Assembly: GCA_018340375.1 (NCBI GenBank) | Contig: JAFFJZ010000002.1 | Coordinates: 28,848,001 to 28,912,000 of the forward strand | Length of the DNA stretch: 64,000 nt | Source of the DNA: Gonatopus flavifemur | Lineage: Eukaryota > Arthropoda > Insecta > Hymenoptera > Dryinidae | Direction of reading: 5' to 3' | In this document: positions 29,151 through 42,055 of the stretch, one piece after another | Layout of the letters: every line of letters starts with the position of its first letter | Numbering within the stretch: the stretch's first letter is position 1 | Notes under the pieces: generated by a model | Told to the model about the DNA's origin: nothing | The model's database searches: none | What the model saw: only the letters and a program-made list of their open reading frames with translations | Program-made: the position numbers and the translations under genes

Positions 29151-31672
29151 TGTAACGAGAACGTAAAATTTCTTCCAAATTTTATCTCTTTCTCTTTTCT
29201 ATTTGTTTTTTTTTTGAATCTTTCCCTTCTGTTAAATTTCTATGAACGAATTATCAATAGGGTAAAACAGAATATCTGTTGCCCTATCGATAAATTCGAC
29301 CCAGGAGAATTACACATACGGTAAAGGAAGATTTCTTTACACTCAAATTATAGAGAAAAAGAAGTCTCCCTTTAAAACACAAGTTGAGAACAACTTGTGT
29401 TCCCGTTATGTTTGTGCCGTATGTAAAAGGGACAAGTAAATCTGGAAAACCAGAGACCCTTTTCTTCCTCTTTTATTACATCCTTTTCCAAATAAAATCA
29501 AATTCCAAATTACCCCGTAATAAAAACCTCATTGAAATGTAGACAGCAGAGGATTAGAGCGAAGAATTGTGTCGCCAACTCTGTCTGGAAATTTCTCAAG
29601 TAAATTCACTATAAAGAATACGACAAATATTCAATTTGTTTCTTTTTTTTTATTTATAATAAAAAAGCCCCAATACTCTTCGTTGGGCCAAGGTTGGTCC
29701 AGGGTTGGCGAAGTATCGTTTGCCGATCTTCGTCGATCTTGGTTAAATTCAGCCTTGAACATGTTAATACACATGAAAATTCAGATTCTAACACCAATTT
29801 AACCATTGGTTTAGAAATTCAAGATTGGCTGCCAATGCTGGCCCAATCTAGCATCTCTATAATGCAAAATTCTAAGTTTAAACCAGAATGGAGCATTATT
29901 TAAAATAATGAAAGTTTACGTTCTTGAAATGGTAAGTATTGGTAAGTTGAAGGTAAGTAAAATGAATATAAATATTGAAATTCTTGTTACAATAATTAGA
30001 ATAGAAAATTATCATTTTTTGAAATGTTCTTGTAGTGAATAATTTAAATAATCATTGACAACTAACAATTTTCTAATTAATAATTGATTTTGAATTAAAA
30101 TAAGAATTCTGTAGAATAGTACATCAAGAAAGAGAAATATATACATTTTAAAAGAGAGCATAAGTTAGGCATTATGCTCAAGAGAAAGGGTAAGTGGGTT
30201 GTCCCAATTAAAGAAAATGGAGAATTTCCTTTTCAAGGACAAGCCTACCCTCAGGTAATGCACGATTCCATGCTACTTCAACCTATCTGAACTCCATTTT
30301 CTTCTTTCTGAAATTCTATTATTCCCACCCACATTTCCCTACTATTGAAATTTTCCCTCACCATCTAAAAACCGAGCTGAGAATTGAGCGAAAATGCATG
30401 AATAACTCACTCTTGTTCGTGCTTTCTTTTAAAAAGGTTCAATCAGTTTTCTAAAATTTACAAGTTCAAATTCAAAATCTCAATTCAATACTCTTACAGA
30501 AAAGTTTTAACGTTTCAAATTCTAATTACCGTTTCTAAAAGTTAAAGTGAAGTGAAGTTAATATTTCAAATTTACAGTAGGAAAATTGTGTGAAATTAAA
30601 AGAATTCGAAAAGGTGTTAAACTCCACACACGATTCTAATATTCATTCACTCAATAAAGGTTTGAATAAGACTTGTGTGGAGCAACGAAAACTTTCCTGT
30701 TATTCTACAAAAGTAAGTAAAAAATCTTTTCTTTTTCCTTCTTCCTATTACTTTTTTCCTAATTTCTTTTCTTTAATGATTGATTTTGAAAGACTGCAAC
30801 ATAATTTCATACATGTGGAAAGAGAAAATTCTAATTTAGGAATGTTTCTTTCAAATATTTTCTTTGAAATTCAGAATTTAAGAAACAGGTATTTTAACTA
30901 TAATCTATTCTTTTATATTCCTTTTAATTTTCTCTTTCAGAATAATCGATAACAACGTTTATTTTTCAGGATATTTTTCCTCTTACCTTTCCTCTCCCTA
31001 CCTTAAATTTCCATCGATTACGTTGATGAAAAATCGATTATGAAATCTTAATATTTCTCGGGTTCTGAGTGATCATCTCCCTTCCCAAAATCCCTTATTT
31101 CCATACTTGTATTTTTTTGAAAATCTCAAACCTATTGCATGAAATTAAACTATTTTCATTCCATTGAAGAGAAATTAATCTACTGAGCAACCCTCAGAGT
31201 TATTTCTCCTATTTCTTTAGAATACTTTCACTTCTGATCTTTTCTAACCCTATTTTTTTTGTTTTGTTTAAAGTGAATCGAAATTCGATGAATTATTGAA
31301 TTCATCTAAAACAAGATCCAAGTTCTTCAAAGATTAAGTGAATATTTCTCTTTCTTATATTGAACAGAAAAGATCTTTAACTTAATTTGAATTTGAATTT
31401 ATGAACTTATGATAGTTAAGATTTTATTTTAGTAACTTTGTAATTTCAAGACATCATTGTTTTTCTTTTTAGAATATACCATCTTGCATTTCAGTATAAA
31501 AATTGATCTTTATATTATTTCAAACAATATCCTCTCCCCAGTCCTCGTCTAGGGTTTTTATCCTAGCTAAAGTGGGGTATTAAAGGGAACATTGGACTCG
31601 ATGATCCAATGCCTTCCTTTAACTATCGAAGGTTACATAAAGAACTAAAAGGCTAATAGTTTTGACGTAACA
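29151..31672 (+). repeat. 3' LTR, 2522 bp
   Basis: Nearly identical to 9461-11984, with the same promoter, donor and hairpin motifs. The TATA box is at 31495-31502. It ends GACGTAACA and is followed by GGGG. In this copy the terminal half-palindrome (TTAACTATCG) lacks its leader partner, as expected. Confidence 0.95.
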
Positions 31673-31676
31673 GGGG
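31673..31676. repeat. Target-site duplication GGGG (right)
   Basis: Matches 9457-9460 on the other side of the element. Confidence 0.75.
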
Positions 31677-34630
31677 ATTAGTCGTTCGTTGGTGAGGCAT
31701 CTTCATTTTCTCTGGGTGTACCTATCCGAAACAGTCCTCGTGTCATATTCATCTGAAGAGTCCACAAAAAGATATGGTTTTTTTTACGCATGTATAGACA
31801 ATGACGGGTATATCTCACATTGCTGGTTCCTCTCCGAGACCTCTTCGTTCAAAGGCAAAGAAGAATGGTCGTTGTCTTTCTTCTTTCGCCGCTTACGTAA
31901 GAGGGTCTTCTCTCTCCTCTCTTGTAACTTTCAGCTTCTACCCTCTTTCGTTACCAACCCTCTTTCATAGGTACACTGGAAAGATTCTCCTTGTATCTTT
32001 TCAAGAAAGTTCCTTCAAACTTCTCGCAATAATGTGAAGTTTCCATCGCGAAGAGTGGAATTCATATAGGCATCGATCCACGATGATTAGAATCTGTAGG
32101 TTTTTACATGGATAGATCCGAATGATTCCGTGCGTCGTTGATGAAAATACTCGATAAGGCGTATGATCGGAACTTGATGTTTTGTCTCCATACATTTTTC
32201 ACTTTAATAATGAAGAATTGTGTAGAGAATACAATTTCAAATCCATTATTCCGAATATTCGAGTATCTTTAATTTCACAGTTGTCAGTTTATAAAATTGA
32301 GATGATTGGATATGAATTTACTCCTTAAGGGAATTGAAACGTAGCGAAGAAATCATATATACGTATGTATATACCACGGAGATGGAACGAAGCGTGGAAA
32401 ACTTTGATAGACCTCTTTGACCTCTCTTGAGTGCACCTCAAAGGATTCTAAAATGACCTCCAAGCGTTCTTGCACACCTAAGTGGAAGAGGGAGGTGCAT
32501 ACTGTATTTCAGAAATTGGCCATTCTCCGCTTGACTCGAGATCTGTCTTTATTCTACTGTACATTTCTTTCTTCTTCGATGTACTACTCGTTAACTGTGT
32601 ATAGAATTTTGTAGTATCCACTTTGTTTTATATGATTGACCGCTTTCCTCCTTGTTATTTCACTTCTTTTGTTTCTAGGTGTAGTATATATCGTTCAAAA
32701 GCGTTTCGCTTGGAGGATATTTTGGTATTGGATACAAACTGACTTTCTCTACTGATTTATTTATACCTAATATCGCGAATCATATTATCTCAAAAAATTC
32801 AATAAAGTTTGTGAATGGAATCGAAATGATCATGGCTTTGTTCAACACTCCGACGATTGTGCGGAGGGTGAAATACTAATATGATGTAAAAACCGATTCA
32901 AATAATGCAATCTCACTTCTTCTTTCGAAGATCAACTCTTATCTTGAAATGTGAATCATGGAAAGGAGGTATTTTGCGTTACACGCTAGATTAATCTGTC
33001 TTTTGTGGAGTTGCAAATTTCACAAAAAATGTAGAGTTCTGTGAAAAAAATACGCAGAAACGGCTATAAGACTTCAGGATGAGAAGGAAATATGTTGTGG
33101 AAGTTTGAACTCACGGAATCGAATAAATCATCGTTATTTATCTTTTCGATTCAACTCCTTGGAACTGGAAACATCGTTTAAAGATGCACCGCAAAATTTT
33201 GTGGTCTCCAACAGCTGAACAATTGTGTTATTCGAGTATACTCATTCGTTTCAATAAACTTCAACAAAAACGAGAAAAATCTTATATGATCAATATTCAC
33301 CACGAAAATATCGTGGATTTCACACCCCCCTCCCGTTCCTGTCTTAGAATCTGACGAGACCGTCCAAAGGTCAACGTAATGTATCGTAATATTAACAGAA
33401 ACTTCAATCTACCATGTAGAATATTCTTCTAAATTATGTATAAATTATACATCCCCATGAGTTTCTTTAGTCAATATCTATTCCCAAATCAAATTGTTGT
33501 TTCAATTCAGCATTCTTGATAATTAACAAACCCATTCATTCAATTCCACAACTCTGCGAAGTACTATGCGTTCCATACAAGAGATAACATTTCTGTCATA
33601 ATTTTCATATTTTTTTCATGAGGTTTTTATGAATGTTGACTTTTATTATCAGCGAACATTATATTAGATTGTAGAAATCATATACCATCTCCTGAATTTT
33701 CCAGAGGATATTATCGTTGTTAGCGACATCATTTCTTCCTCTATTCTAATGTAATCATTGTTTAAACTCGCACGGTAACGGATGAGAAGAATTTCATAAA
33801 AACTTGCACAAGCTACTGTGCCGTGGGCACACGCGGTGAGATATTATATTTCAAAGAAATAGCATGGATGTTACATTAGTTTACGATGTAACTCATAAAA
33901 AGCGTAAGAGTTTGTCTTTTTTAGTATTATTGAGGTACATGATTGTTGTATTCGTGTCGTATTCTGACTTCATTGGAAATAAAAAAGAATTTCATCATAT
34001 CGTTCGTTGAATGGATTTTGCTACGTTGTTAGATGAAAAGATTTCATCATTTCGAAATATCGAGTTTACATGAATCGTAGAATCAGGGAAATGAAAAATT
34101 GATTCAGTTTACAAGCGAAGTATATTTTGAGGTTGGTAGTTGACGTTTTGAACGATGTTGACGTATTTGGTCAATCAAGGGATGTAATATCTAATTTAAA
34201 TATTCATGCATAACTTGAATATTGACCAGATCCGATCGGATCGTGTCCATAATTCTACTGAACTATTGACAAGTGTGGATTGATCGATAATTTATGATAC
34301 ACTTGACATTAGTCACTTGTACACAGAGTGATTTGAAATCCGCGAACCGTGATACTCAGGCACCGCCTAAATGGAGGTGCATTGGAAAAAATATTTATTT
34401 GTCCTCTCTTTATACGATATTTATTTGCAAAATTCAAATATTCAATTCGATTTAAAAATTGATCACTCTATGTATATTGGCTATTAAATCATTCATTTGA
34501 AAGAAACTAATTATTCATTTTCGACAAGCATTCTATCGTTTGATTTGGTTGAATATTGGATTAAATATTTATCTGATTAATTATTCATTTGAAATTTGTT
34601 TATGGGAAAATTAGAAAAAAACCGCAAGGT
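31677..34630. other. Host flank right of the retrotransposon, nothing recognised
   Basis: AT-rich single-copy-looking DNA with short ORFs (at most about 93 codons) lacking domains. No inverted-repeat element is apparent. Confidence 0.5.
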
Positions 34631-34633
34631 ACC

Positions 34634-34863
34634 TACACTGTAAAAAATAATCGGAATTTTCCTGTGTACATCAACCGGAAAATTCCAATCAGTGATCAGG
34701 AAATCAATTTCCGGTACATTTATCAGAAAATTTCAAACTTTATGGGATTTCCCCAACATTTCACAGTAAATTTCCGGACAAGTTGGGAAAATTCCTAACG
34801 CATGTATGTGTTAATTACGTCACATAAATATACAGGAATTTTCCGATGAAATTTTTTACAGTA
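34634..34863. mobile_element. MITE family A, copy 1 (diverged)
   Basis: Starts ACACTGTAAAAAATAATCGG and ends ATTTTTTACAGT, with GGAATTTTCC words inside. The right half (TATGTGTTAATTACGTCACATA) matches the two other family A copies at 38959 and 39833. No ORF. Confidence 0.7.
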
Positions 34864-35003
34864 AATTTACAGCAATACAGTAAAATTGACTGTAACCTAC
34901 TTTTGAATAGCTCAAAATTTAGTTGATATCACTACAGTTCTTTCCAAACGCCACAACAAAACTGACCCTTCACTGAGACAACTATTAAGAGGGGACGATT
35001 GCA

Positions 35004-35463
35004 TACACGGAAAAAAGAAAACACTACTGGTTACTGTGAATGATAACGATCGGTTGAAAAACAAATGGAAACACGCCTGGATAATAAGCCCTGTTGAAAA
35101 AGTCACATACATTCTCATATATCAATCTTATTAGTTTATATGAATTTCAACAAGTTCTTATCAGTCTATATACGGTTTCTGTCCTAGAACTTATGGGTTT
35201 TATATGATTTCATATAAGAATGCAAAAATTATATGAGAACTTTACGAGATTGAATTAGAACCATTTGCAAAATCTCATAAAACCGTATAAAATCAAGTGT
35301 GTGTACTTGATTTCATGCGGTTTCTGTCCTAGAAATAACTAGAATTTATGAGATCTTTTCAACAGGGAGGATTATTGCGGTCACAGTGATGGGTGTTGAA
35401 ATTTGAGTTTCAATGTATTTTTGTGATTCACAGTAACCATTGCTGTTTTCTTTTTTCCGTGTA
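35004..35463. mobile_element. MITE with TACACGG termini, carrying a nested inverted repeat
   Basis: The ends TACACGGAAAAAAGAAAAC and GTTTTCTTTTTTCCGTGTA are exact complements over 19 bp, and the match continues with GGTTACTGTGAAT facing ATTCACAGTAACC. The TA at each edge suggests a Tc1/mariner-type TA target. A second inverted pair, CCCTGTTGAAAA (35089) and TTTTCAACAGGG (35356), encloses text repeating CTCATAAAACCGTATA-like words and is probably another element nested within. Confidence 0.75.
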
Positions 35464-35712
35464 GGTGGTTCCATCTGGTAGCATTTTTTTCCGACCAAAA
35501 TACAAGAAACTGAACGCATAAAAGAGTCTGAGATTTTCAGGGATGAATTTTAGAAGGTCTATCTAGGTCTGTACAGAGCCAGAATTTTGAATTTTTGATT
35601 CATTAATCATTCAAGCGAAAAAAAGATTCATCCCTGAAAATCTCAGACTCTTTTATGCGTTCATTTTCTTGTATTTTAGTTGGAGAAAAATGCCACCAGA
35701 TAGGGCCACCTA
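35462..35712. mobile_element. Foldback MITE with about 85-bp arms
   Basis: TAGGTGG and CCATCTGGTAGCATTTTT at the left face AAAAATGCCACCAGATAG and CCACCTA at the right. The inner arms are almost perfect (CGCATAAAAGAGTCTGAGAT against ATCTCAGACTCTTTTATGCG). It abuts the preceding MITE and shares its TA, so two TA-targeting elements sit back to back. Confidence 0.8.
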
Positions 35713-36588
35713 TGCGATTGTTTCCTCTTAAGTTACATCAAATGAGAAATTTAAGTTGCCTGAACTGAAATATTGTTTATTTCAACAAAAAGTTTTCAGT
35801 TGAAGAAACTGAATATTTAGTCGATTTGACTGAATATTCAATCGATTTCAAGCAATATTCTCTGAAGAGAGCACAAATGAACGATTCATTTGATCAGAAG
35901 ACAATTTTTTCTTCTGTGAAAATATGAAATTCTTTCATCGGGTTCATGGGAGAAAAACATTTGCGTTCGACCATCTTTGATAAATTTTCTCATCTTTATA
36001 ACATATTTTACAGTCATTAAAATGAAGATTCGTTGTTATCTCTCCACATAGTTGATTATATCGACGATACAAGTGGAAATGTTAATCGCAGTACTTCGAA
36101 TAGACGTTACGACAATGCTTTTTTACGAGTATAACATATGCGCGAATATATATGTGTACGTGTAAATATATATGCTAATTGATGACCATTTCCTATTTCC
36201 TGATCACTTTGACATATCAAGCGTTATATCAAATGTTGCTATGAGAAATCATCGTGTATAACGTTTAATGAATATTCAGTTATTCAATGGGGATATGTGC
36301 TCTGGCTGAACGAATCGTAGTGGAATGGAACGTAGCAGATATAGGATGACATTAATTCGTATACAATATTACTACTGTCTTGTATTTCATTCATCGATCA
36401 GGAGCTTTCATGCATTCATTCTGGAATGTACCATCATTGCCAAGGAAATGAGCGTTGAAATATTTCAGTTGATAGACGGAGTATCAATCGCCATCCACTC
36501 AAGAGCATTTTTCTCGTTTCAACTACCAAATCTTCCTCTTCTGTATATTTTAATGGGAAAATTAACACTGAATTACAAAATTCTAACT
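35713..36588. other. Unassigned noncoding DNA
   Basis: AT-rich. A 90-codon frame at 36325-36597 has no recognised domain. Confidence 0.4.
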
Positions 36589-36815
36589 GCACTGTAAAAA
36601 GGGTGGGGAATTCTTGTGTCGTGGGGAAGTTGTTTATCCATGAAAAATGACGAATTCTTCCATCACTGTGAGGAATGATTGTGTTTTCGGGTGGTGAATT
36701 CTCTGCAAATGAAGCAGAATCCACCAAATTATGGTGAAAAATTCTCCACCTCTGAAGGAATTGTGCTGCCACCATTTTTTGAAAGAAAATTCAACACTTA
36801 TTTTGTACAAAATAC
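36589..36815. mobile_element. MITE family B, uninterrupted copy
   Basis: Begins GCACTGTAAAAAGGGTGG and includes GTGCTGCCACCATTTTTTGA near the right end. It aligns with the two halves of 42056-42602, where another element has inserted. This copy therefore shows the uninterrupted form. Confidence 0.7.
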
Positions 36816-38958
36816 ACTGAAAGGATTTTAGTTAAAAGATCACTGTGAAATTCCAGTAATCGAGGGACAAGTAGAAATTTTTCTGAATATTACATGGAGA
36901 AGAATTATAATGTAAATTTAACATGAGTGCATGGATCAAACTTTAAATGTAATTTCTACATTAATTTTGATGAAACTCACATGATACATACATGATGATT
37001 GCTTTGGAAGATTGTAAAAATTATACCAATTTGATATTATTGACCACGAACAATGTGAATTTTTCATTACACTCGACTGAATGTACTTTCCACAAACGTG
37101 ATGGCATAAGGCATGCTCAACCACAATTCCACTTATTCAATTCTACAGCAATCTAATGTACATTCAATAAGTACAGTTGCTAATGTTACCTATGCTTTTT
37201 TGAATGATATTCTGATTTATTTCCCAGGAATTTTATTCTCATTCTCAAATGTACAGATACCGCAATCTGATGTGTATTCAACAATTGTTTCTGCAAAAAC
37301 TACTCGCCTGTGTTGGTAATACTACTGAGAAGCGTTGGGACACTCCTTTCAGTTCAAAATTATTAAAATCGCGTCACAAAGATGGCGCAAACAGTTTTAA
37401 CAGTTTTCCGCGCGTATTAGTTTGTTCCTACATTTGATATATATTAAAAACTTGAATCTCTATACTCATAGCGTACGGTTAGTGATAATGATAGAATAAA
37501 GCAACATAACATTGTATTGTATCTTATTGTAATATGTAAGATGTAAGATGTAAGATGTATGTTAAGGTAATAAATTCAAGCTGAATGATTAAAGTTCATT
37601 TCACTGCTCAAAAATGCATTTGTATATATTGTCTCATTGCAAATTCAACAAAAAACACAACAGCAAGAATTAATTGGGAAGATACCATTTTTTTTATTTC
37701 AACTGTCAGTGAAAATTCATGAAAATGCGGCGCAAATGATGTAAAATTTCAATCACTTGAATTTTATCCCCATCTTCGTGGCTTTTGGAAAATCAACAAA
37801 AATGGTTGTAGTTATTATCGTAGTTCTCGCGTACGCATAAAATATATGAATGAGCGATTGAAACTTTATTCAAAAATCCTCACATGTATTTTACATCAGA
37901 CTGATGTACAAATTTCATAAGTTTGAAGTAAATATCGCTCTTTATACTGTTTATATTTCATTCATTACGACAATAGAATTTACATTGATTGATATATGTA
38001 ATAGTTATGAAGCGCGTATGTTAAAATTACATCAGATTGCGGTAGAATTGCGAGGTTTTCAATTTACAGCAAAAATTATGTAGAATTTCCACCGCAGAAA
38101 TGCTATCCCTAACATTCTCCCAGTGTACTGAGTTTCAAACTATACATTCGAGATATGTTGACTCTCTATCGTTAAGAGTGGAAACTTTGGAGTTGTTCTG
38201 GATTTTTCCTCGAGAACCGATGAAAACGAACATTATAATTTTGGAACAACATCCTTCCTTGTGATTTTTATCGTATATTTTTCTCTGTGTGACCCATATT
38301 TTTGTAGTAAGATGATTCCCTTGCATGTAGTTCGGATTATTCAATGCATCTGGATGAAAATTTCCAATATATGGCGACAGTGATGACAAAATAAACATCA
38401 GCAATCAAAAGTTACCTGTATGTATACAGTTGATATTAGCGGATGGAAAATCAATAATATTGAAAGGTGATATATCAAATGCATTGACATACCTTGAGTT
38501 GAATATTGCTGGATTGGATTCATCATCGGTCCACCATTAGCTAAGCTCAAATCATTAATTTCATATCAATGTCGTCTGTTACGTGTTTGAACGTTGTCCC
38601 AAGTCTCGAAGGATGTATATTCAGAATGCTCACTCAGAGTAGAGCCAAGGCTTGACAATAGTTATGCTTAGTTTTGAAAAATCACTCGATTATAAATTTG
38701 TGTACAGATATCAGTTCTACTATGAAATTTCAAACATATGAACTGATAACAAATTTGTGATGAAAATTACTCTCCATAGAAAGTATGAATATCATATGAT
38801 GTTTATAGTGATATCACAGATAGCTGGGTTTATTTGTTGTCCCAATCAATTGCTAATGCTTGCTCATGAAGCTGCAATTGGCGAGTGTAAAGCTAGCAGC
38901 CAATGGTAATAACTTTTTATATAAAACTTCTGTCAAGGATTCAAGCCTCTGAAACGTC
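36816..38958. repeat. ACATTNA/TGTAAATT-rich stretch, possibly one long repeat
   Basis: Words such as AATGTAAATTT, TACATCAGA and AATGTACA recur through about 36880-38090. TACACTG near 36825 and CAGTGTA near 38122 could be its ends. The rest, to 38958, shows nothing I recognise. No coding evidence. Confidence 0.3.
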
Positions 38959-39218
38959 TACACTGTAAAGAATATTCAAGATTTTCCCATACCTATGTGA
39001 AGGAAATTTTTCTATACTTGTACGGGAAGAGCGGATTCCCGTACACGTATAGGAATCTTCACATAAAAATATGTTAAAATTGCTGTTTTTATATGGGATT
39101 TTTACTGTAGATTGATAAGATTTTTCCTAAAATTTACGGGAAAGTTCCTATTCCTATATGTGTTTATTACTTCACATACATGTATGTGAAATTTCCCATG
39201 AAATTTTTTTACATTGTA
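38959..39218 (+). mobile_element. MITE family A, copy 2
   Basis: TACACTGTAAAGAATATTC at the left and ATTTTTTTACATTGTA at the right, with internal GTACGGG and TTACTTCACATACATGTATG. It is the reverse complement of 39833-40087 along most of its length. Confidence 0.8.
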
Positions 39219-39599
39219 CATAGTAAAAAGTGCGACTGAATGTGGCTGCATTTTACTTGAAAACTTGACTGGAACTCAGCCTTTCCCATTGTGTTGGCAT
39301 TTGTTCTCGGTGCTGACTTTCAGTTGAAGGAGGGCTAATTTTAACTGCACATTAAAATTAATCAATATTCAAGATGAAAGTAAGTTTGACTTTTTACTGT
39401 CTAGTGTAATATTATTTGATTAATTTCTGGTGTTTACAAGGCTTAAACAACTCTTAATCGAAAGTTGCAACAGTCGGCTGTTAGTCTCAGCTTCATTCTT
39501 CTTATTGTCCGACAGATTTGACAGTTGCCTTCTCACTTATGCGTTAGTTCGGTATTGAGAATGACGATCGATAGACTCTAAAATTATGTTATCATTCTC

Positions 39600-39745
39600 C
39601 ATTCGTTCTATTCGAATCTCATCAAATCTGAGTAGATTTGATTTTTGGTTTATGAGATCAAACTAAATCTATTGAGATCTTGATAGATCTGACTAGATCT
39701 TAGCAAATCTGGTTGGAGTCGTGAGATCTCGTTAGATTTGGATTA
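39600..39745. repeat. AGATCT word island
   Basis: AGATCT, AGATTTG and GATCTTGA recur every 10-20 bp. A related patch lies at 40725-40800. Confidence 0.45.
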
Positions 39746-39832
39746 AATATAACACCTAATCTGAATGAGCAATTGGTTCTTCAATGATTCGATATTTTGT
39801 GATGGTTTTCGTACATAAATTCACATTTGGAC

Positions 39833-40087
39833 ACACTGTAAGAAATTTTTATGGGAAATTTCACATACATGTATGTGAAGTAATTAACACATATAGGGGT
39901 AGGAAATTTCCCGTAAATTTTAGGAAAAATCCATTCAATTCACAGTAAAAATCCCATAAAAACAGCAATTTTAATATATTTTTATGTGAAAATTCCTATG
40001 CGTGTACGGGGATTCGTTTTTCCCATACAACTATAGAAAATTTCCTTTTCAATAAGTATGGGAAAATCCCGAAATTTTTTACAGTGC
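39833..40087 (-). mobile_element. MITE family A, copy 3 (inverted)
   Basis: Reverse-complement copy of 38959-39218, with termini ACACTGTAAGAAATTTTT and TTTTTTACAGTG. The pair could fold into a hairpin about 1.1 kb across. Confidence 0.8.
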
Positions 40088-40210
40088 ACATGTATCAACC
40101 TTCTCCCGCTGGAACAGTACGGAACAGCACCTTCCTAGTTTTTCCTAGTTTGAAAAATACATTGATTCTTGCAAAATTTCATTCGAAATGGACGAAGATC
40201 TGATTGATCA

Positions 40211-40398
40211 CACTGAAAAAAATTTTCAGTGAATATCATCAATCATATAGTCTTGTTACTATTATTAAAATATTTTGTTATGCTGACAGAACTTTGGTTC
40301 TTTTAACCAAAGAATTTTGTTGATCAGATTTCAACGGAAACCTTTTATTGAAGGAATAAAAATTTTGTTACCACAATAAAACATTTTTTTCAGTGCAA
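40211..40398. mobile_element. MITE with CACTGAAAAAAA termini
   Basis: ACACTGAAAAAAATTTTCAG at the left and TTTTTTTCAGTG at the right. The interior has a palindromic TTCTTTTAACCAAAGAA. Different interior from families A and B. Confidence 0.6.
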
Positions 40399-40399
40399 T

Positions 40400-42055
40400 C
40401 AGACCTTTGTCCAATTTCAATGAGATTTGCCAAGCAGCAGCTGGTTTCTCGCAACCAGGGGCTCTCCCATGTAAAGGATGAATGGTGGAGAAAATTTCAA
40501 GCGAAAAAGGGTTAAGAGGATACCAGAGTTACCATCGGAGGATGATTTCCTGCACTGAAATACTTGACAATTTTTTTTTCTAACATTTTTTTCGAAATTT
40601 TAAATTCGGGCTCTGCATAGACCTAGATGAAGTCTCAAAGAATCGTCCCTCAAAGAAGAAGAAACGTGCTCCGATGGTGACTTCGGTATACTCTTAACAA
40701 ATACAAAATGAAATTGCAGTTTTTTGAGATCTCAATTCTCAATAGATCTGTGTAGATCTAACCAAAGATTACATATGGTCAGATCTAAGCATATTCCCCC
40801 AGATTAGGCAACACATCACACATCGTCGGTCACATGATAAAACGTAACCAGTCACATTTTTGGAAAATTATTACTTTTATAATGACAAATGTTTCTGATT
40901 CCGATTTCTCACAAATGTGGTATTGATTGTTCGTATCCACCTTAGCTAACCGAATGAATTCTCTTTCAAATAATTATTCAGTTTTCAAAATAATGAAGAT
41001 TTAGAAAAAATGAAGAGATTATAAAGTGATTTGCTATGTTTTGTCATGTGACCGATGATTTTTTTCCCTCCTAGCATCTCACTGAATGGTGAATTTTCAT
41101 CTAGGTAGTAGTCTATTCGCTTTATAAAAACTCATGTAATGTCTTCACATGTTCATAATTCATATCTACAAATGTATACTTATTCCAAATATTCAGTTTT
41201 GTAATTCAACCTTTTTTCTTCGCCTTTGACAGAGCAGAAACCACTCGCAATACCCACTTTATCATTCCACATAGTATTGTTGGAAAATTCGTTCAGAAAC
41301 AGTAAATTGACTTCACCTTTTGTGGAATCAAATTTTAGAATTGAAAATTCAACAACCTTTCTCGAACACCTTGTATTTACGACGAAACAGTTTACTCGAA
41401 GAATATTTCGAAATCTCATCCCGTGTGTAATATCCCTGTAGTAAACGTATCTCGTTATTCACAAACCGAGATACCATCGTGCAACGCTTTATCCATAAAT
41501 GAAAAGTATACGCGTAGAATTTTGTTTTACAATTCTAAATTATTCTGTTCGTACGTATTCGAGGAGAAGTATTTTGCTTTCACGGAAATTTTGCATCGCA
41601 GATTGTCGAGTGCCAGGGAGGGTAAAGATTACCCTTTGTGTTGAATACAAAAGGAGAGACGAGAGGAGCATTTTGAAGTTTCGCTATCACAGTAAAATGA
41701 AATCGCTGTTAACCAATCCCAGCTGTGCCGTATTCATTTGATGCTCTCGAATGCAATGTTGATGAGTTACAGAAACTTTATCGGATCATATGAGAGATGA
41801 TCACGTGAGAGCTTACAATTGGAGTCATCAAAGAGAAACGGTAAGCAGGAGTTCATGAAATGTTACATGCTCGTCACATAAAATTGTATTCGAAAGTGAG
41901 AACTGTTCCTCCGAGACGAGGGGTCAGAATATAATGTTGAAGATCTTTCAAGTGCACTTGTTTTTAGAATATCGATTGAATTTTTGTTCCCTCTATCCCC
42001 TGGTGGAGAAAATTTCTCTGAAAAATTCTAAATTTGTCTGACAAACACTGAAACT
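40400..42055. other. Unassigned noncoding DNA
   Basis: Includes the small AGATCT patch at 40725-40800. Overlapping short frames around 41180-41740 carry no recognised domain. Confidence 0.4.

Larger units (their letters stand above)
9461..31672 (+). mobile_element. Full-length 22.2-kb Ty3/gypsy-type LTR retrotransposon with env
   Basis: The boundaries are direct LTRs (TG...CA ends) and a GGGG duplication. Inside are a tRNA-Ser primer site, gag, protease, RT, RNase H, integrase with GPY/F module, an accessory ORF, env and a polypurine tract. The RT-RNase H-integrase order places it in Ty3/gypsy rather than copia. The LTRs are about 99.9% identical in substitutions, so insertion was recent. 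It is unusually large because of 2.5-kb LTRs, a 6-kb leader and an extra ORF. Several reading frames are broken; env is not. Confidence 0.95.
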
